From Ktedonobacteria bacterium (GTDB lineage: Bacteria > Chloroflexota > Ktedonobacteria > Ktedonobacterales > JACDGC01), in the NCBI GenBank assembly GCA_027459785.1, contig DAIDGU010000064.1, forward strand, positions 1 through 39,268: a stretch of 39,268 bases of DNA, in the 5' to 3' direction. Every line of letters starts with the position of its first letter. The stretch's first letter is position 1. This document shows, piece by piece, positions 36,720 to 39,268 of this stretch. The notes under the pieces were generated by a model that was not told the DNA's origin, searched no databases, and saw only the letters and a program-made list of their open reading frames with translations. Made by a program: the position numbers and the translations under genes.

Positions 36720-37565
36720 CTACATCCCGCGCATGAGCGCCTGCTTCACGACGAACAGCACCATCAATTCGCTCGTCGCCAGGGTCAGCGCGATGGCGAG
36801 GAGCGGCGTGGCTTGCAGGAAGCGGCGGCAGCGTTCGACATACCCGGTGAGCGCCAGCACGAACGTCAGGTTGATGAGCGAGAGCGCCAGCACGACGCCC
36901 GCCGAACTCAGGATGGCGATGGGGTAGAGCAGCCAGCCCCATTGCGACGCCACCAGGCCGAAGGCCAGCAGCAGCACCGGCACCAGCGGCAGCAGGAAGC
37001 GCGGCGAGGCATACGCCGCGCGGTGGTCGGGATTGCGCCACAACACGCCGTTGGCGATGGGCAACAGGAACGCGGCCATCGCCGTGCCGGTCAGCAGTCC
37101 CGTCGTCAGGCGCAGATAGTTATTCGGCTGATAGAGATGCGGCAGGTGCAGATCGACGAAGAGCGAGTTGAAGCCGTCCACCGCCATGAGGGCGATGAAG
37201 CCCAGCAGCAGCAGCGCCATCCACCCGCGCGGCGGCTGCACCGTGCGACCCATCCCGCGCGAGAAGAGCGCGATTGCGCCGATGCTGAAGCCCAGATAGA
37301 TGCCGGTGTTGCGCGCGCACAGCGGCAAAGCCACCCCACCAGGGTAAAACATGTGCGTCGGTAGTTGCGCGCAGATGCCACCATCCAGCGCCCGCAGCCG
37401 CTGGATGAGCGTCGCCCCCGGCCAGAACGCCAGTGCCAGCAGCGCCACCACGAAGGCCACCCCCAGCCCGATCAGCAGCCAGGACGGCGGATCGTCTTTA
37501 TGCCGCTGCGGCAGGGTGAATTTGCCATGCAATGCCGTGTGCAGGGATTGGTCGCTGATGGTCAT
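36720..37565 (-). CDS. DUF2085 multi-pass membrane protein
   Basis: 281 residues with about seven hydrophobic segments. The DUF2085 signature is visible: GGICAQLPTHMFYPGG (Cys65) and LPLCARNTGIYLGF (Cys83), a pair of conserved Cys/Arg segments at the membrane edge. The start has AAGGAG 6 nt upstream. Function of the family is unknown. No operon partner. Confidence 0.82.
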   Translation of the reverse strand: MTISDQSLHTALHGKFTLPQRHKDDPPSWLLIGLGVAFVVALLALAFWPGATLIQRLRALDGGICAQLPTHMFYPGGVALPLCARNTGIYLGFSIGAIALFSRGMGRTVQPPRGWMALLLLGFIALMAVDGFNSLFVDLHLPHLYQPNNYLRLTTGLLTGTAMAAFLLPIANGVLWRNPDHRAAYASPRFLLPLVPVLLLAFGLVASQWGWLLYPIAILSSAGVVLALSLINLTFVLALTGYVERCRRFLQATPLLAIALTLATSELMVLFVVKQALMRGM

Positions 37566-37679
37566 GGCGAACTCCTTATCATGTTATGATTATAGCGAAG
37601 GCAATGTGAAATCACGGAGGCGTCGTAGCTTTTTAGCACAAAAGGAACGTCCGCCTTGGCGTGGTTGTGTCCCCCGTTC

Positions 37680-37726
37680 CGCGAGGGGCTGAAGCCACCT
37701 CGCTCGCAAAAGACGCCCTACGGGCT
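37680..37726 (+). repeat. Inverted repeat (family E), left copy
   Basis: Begins GCGAGGGGCTGAAGCCACCT, itself hairpin-forming, and ends with GACGCCCTACGGGCT. It matches the reverse complement of 38048-38095 with two differences. Confidence 0.65.
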
Positions 37727-37861
37727 ACGATCCGCCATTTCCGCTTGCATTTGAAAAGATCAGAAACAGTTTGAATAGAGGGTATTGCTTGCAGTATGTT
37801 TGATCTTTTCATGTATAGCTTACCTCTTGTACACTGCTGTCGTCAATAGGAGAACTTTGTA

Positions 37862-37870
37862 TGCTATACT
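37862..37870 (+). promoter_or_regulatory. Extended -10 (TGCTATACT)
   Basis: Same nine bases as at 33356. About 58 nt upstream of the TIR fragment start; no clear -35. Confidence 0.3.
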
Positions 37871-37928
37871 CCAACCACACAACATCCTTGTTCAACCACA
37901 CAATGAATACGCGCATTGGGAGGACGTG

Positions 37929-38024
37929 ATGCAAATTTTCGTGAGCCATAGCAAAACCGATACAGCCTGGTGCCAGGAATTTGTCCGCGTACCCAGAGAC
38001 AATTGTTATGATGCGAATTTTTAA
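37929..38024 (+). pseudogene. N-terminal TIR-domain fragment
   Basis: 31 codons from an ATG with GGGAGGA upstream: MQIFVSHSKTDTAWCQEFVR then NCYDANF and stop. The FVSHSxxDxAWCxEFV pattern is the first strand and helix of a TIR domain. A full TIR is about 130 residues, so this is a truncated relic, or at most a tiny expressed peptide. The rest of the domain is not found downstream. Confidence 0.6.
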
Positions 38025-38047
38025 GATGCGCCACAATCTTCAACCAT

Positions 38048-38095
38048 AGCCCGGTAGGGCGTCTTTAGCGAGCGAGGTGGCTTCAGCCCCTCGCG
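38048..38095 (-). repeat. Inverted repeat (family E), right copy
   Basis: Begins AGCCCGGTAGGGCGTCTTTA and ends GGCTTCAGCCCCTCGCGG region, the reverse complement of 37680-37726 but for one inserted G and one T/A change. Confidence 0.65.
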
Positions 38096-38154
38096 GCCCC
38101 CACGGCGATCATATGTTTCCCGCGCTCGTTTCGCCCCTATATGTATATTCAATC

Positions 38155-38919
38155 TCACAGCCCCGGCAGCCCGAAGGTGAAGTAGTGGTTGAGGTAGATC
38201 AGCCAGCCGTTGAAGATAACGACGCCCATCAGGGCGAGGACGATGCCCGTCACGCGCTCGATGGTCCCCAGGTGTGGCGCGAGGCGCTTGAGCAGCGGGG
38301 CCGCGCGGCCAAACGCCGCGCCCAGGATCAGGAACGGCACGCCCAGCCCCAGCGAGTAGACCGCCAGCAGGACGATGCCCGCGCCTAGCGTGGCCGATTG
38401 CGCCGCCAGCACCAGGATGCCGGTCAAGATCACGCCGATGCATGGCGTCCAACCCAGCGCGAAGATCAGGCCGATCAGGAACGACGCGCCATAGCTGCGC
38501 TCGGCGGGCCGCCAGTGCAAGCGCCCCTCGCGGTAAAGCAGTGGGATGCGGATGAGGCCGGCGAAGTGCAGCCCCAGGACGATCAAGATCAAGCCGCCGA
38601 TCTGGCTGATCGCCTGCTGATGGCTCTTGAGGAAGCCGCCGAGGACGCTGGCCGTCGCGCCCAGTGTGATGAAAGCGACACTGAAGCCGCCGACGAAGGC
38701 GAGCGCGTGCTGGAACGCCAGCCAGCGCTGCGCTGGCGCAAGCGCCACCGCGCCCGTCCCGCCGCCCTGCATCGTGGCCGTGCCGTCGGTCTGCATCGCT
38801 TGCAGCACGCCCGGCCCCACCAGTTGCGCCAGGTATGACGGCACCAGCGGCAGCACGCACGGCGAGAGGAACGACGCCAGCCCCGCCACGAACGCCAGGA
38901 AGATATTCAGATTGCCCAT
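38155..38919 (-). CDS. ccdA: CcdA/DsbD-type thiol-electron-transport membrane protein
   Basis: 254 residues from the ATG at 38919; the ATG at 38937 has no ribosome site, while GAGGAGTC lies before 38919. About six membrane helices. The redox Cys pair is Cys21 in LSPCVLPLVPSYL and Cys160 in GWTPCIGVILTG, the hallmarks of CcdA, which moves reducing power across the membrane for cytochrome c or disulfide systems. A loop of about 30 residues after helix 1 is longer than in small CcdA. No thioredoxin-like partner is adjacent; the DsbA-like protein at 15.7 kb is far away. Confidence 0.85.
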   Translation of the reverse strand: MGNLNIFLAFVAGLASFLSPCVLPLVPSYLAQLVGPGVLQAMQTDGTATMQGGGTGAVALAPAQRWLAFQHALAFVGGFSVAFITLGATASVLGGFLKSHQQAISQIGGLILIVLGLHFAGLIRIPLLYREGRLHWRPAERSYGASFLIGLIFALGWTPCIGVILTGILVLAAQSATLGAGIVLLAVYSLGLGVPFLILGAAFGRAAPLLKRLAPHLGTIERVTGIVLALMGVVIFNGWLIYLNHYFTFGLPGL

Positions 38920-39268
38920 GCGCCCCCGACTCCTCATCCACGCGAGTTTGTCTGCCAGGATTATCGCTCAAGCTTGTCTCGCAAGATCGTCTCGCAAGAT
39001 CGACTCTATTATAGCACGGCTTGGGCTGACTGGTACATCTGGTACCGGCATCGGCTGGCACCTTTGCTTTGCGGTTGATCCGTATGGGTACCGGAGGACA
39101 GCCATTCCTGTCTGTCGGTCATGCTTCCCCGGAGGACAGACATTCCTGAGGGCGTTTCATAACCCATCGCCCTCCCAATAATGGGCAAGAACCCGGCGAG
39201 GCGAACGCAAGAGATCCGGGCGACCGGCGTCAGTGGCCGCGAGGGCAATGATCCAGGTGGCCGCATAG
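38920..39268. repeat. Intergenic DNA at window end with palindromic repeats
   Basis: Holds two GGAGGACAG(N)CATTCCTG copies (about 39092-39116 and 39131-39148), the first with the TGTCTGTC arm. The frame 39009-39266 has no family signal. No gene supported before the window ends. Confidence 0.5.

Larger units (their letters stand above)
37566..38154. other. 589-bp region with a repeat-bounded TIR fragment
   Basis: Contains two inverted 47-bp repeats (37680-37726 and 38048-38095) and, between them, AT-richer DNA with a short TIR-like frame. Otherwise nothing is recognised. Confidence 0.5.

Overview
The window is a GC-rich bacterial chromosome segment. Several traits point to Chloroflexota: lipoproteins with long Thr/Pro/Ser linkers, a TIR protein fused to a sulfatase-modifying-factor fold, a SecA with a long low-complexity tail and SEC-C motif, single-copy housekeeping genes scattered among oxidoreductases, and many short palindromic repeats between genes. 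The phylum is inferred from gene style; there is no rRNA here to settle it. I saw no tRNA, rRNA or CRISPR array.

Layout. 1-5.5 kb (mostly minus strand): a tRNA-guanine transglycosylase, a TIR-lectin-fold protein, rsmI with a 17-codon leader ORF and an acidic tail, and a lipoprotein. 5.7-9.7 kb: a C39-like papain-fold protein, a two-gene nucleotidyltransferase cassette and a PYROXD2/CrtI-like flavoprotein. 9.9-17 kb: a DUF4190 protein, an eight-blade PQQ-type lipoprotein, an acyl-CoA synthetase, a DNA methyltransferase that seems to have lost its middle, an esterase, and a coupled peroxiredoxin/DsbA-like pair behind a promoter carrying a large inverted repeat. 17.6-23.8 kb: a sugar-uptake cluster (binding protein, ATPase, permease, Gfo/Idh/MocA dehydrogenase, ROK regulator). 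23.8-25.5 kb: a VapBC-like toxin-antitoxin locus split by a tnpB-only IS200/IS605-type element. 25.6-36.1 kb: secA, proline dehydrogenase, cytochrome P450, gltX and a class A penicillin-binding protein. 36.1-39.3 kb: repeat-rich DNA, a solo IS right end, a DUF2085 membrane protein, a TIR fragment between inverted repeats, and a CcdA-type membrane protein.

How the genes work together. The clearest pathway is the sugar ABC importer with its own oxidoreductase and regulator, where a strong stem-loop sits just after the binding-protein gene. The peroxiredoxin and DsbA-like genes overlap by 17 nt and probably act together in thiol redox chemistry. secA, gltX, rsmI and the PBP are housekeeping.

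The most notable finding is the IS element. Removing 23991-25339 leaves a target TTTAT next to the flank, gives an element ending in TCAA, and restores an 80-residue antitoxin frame that abuts the toxin start. The toxin itself is reduced to its first and last few codons. Second is the TIR protein, whose C-terminal motif has the layout of a diversity-generating-retroelement variable region, though no reverse transcriptase lies in the window.
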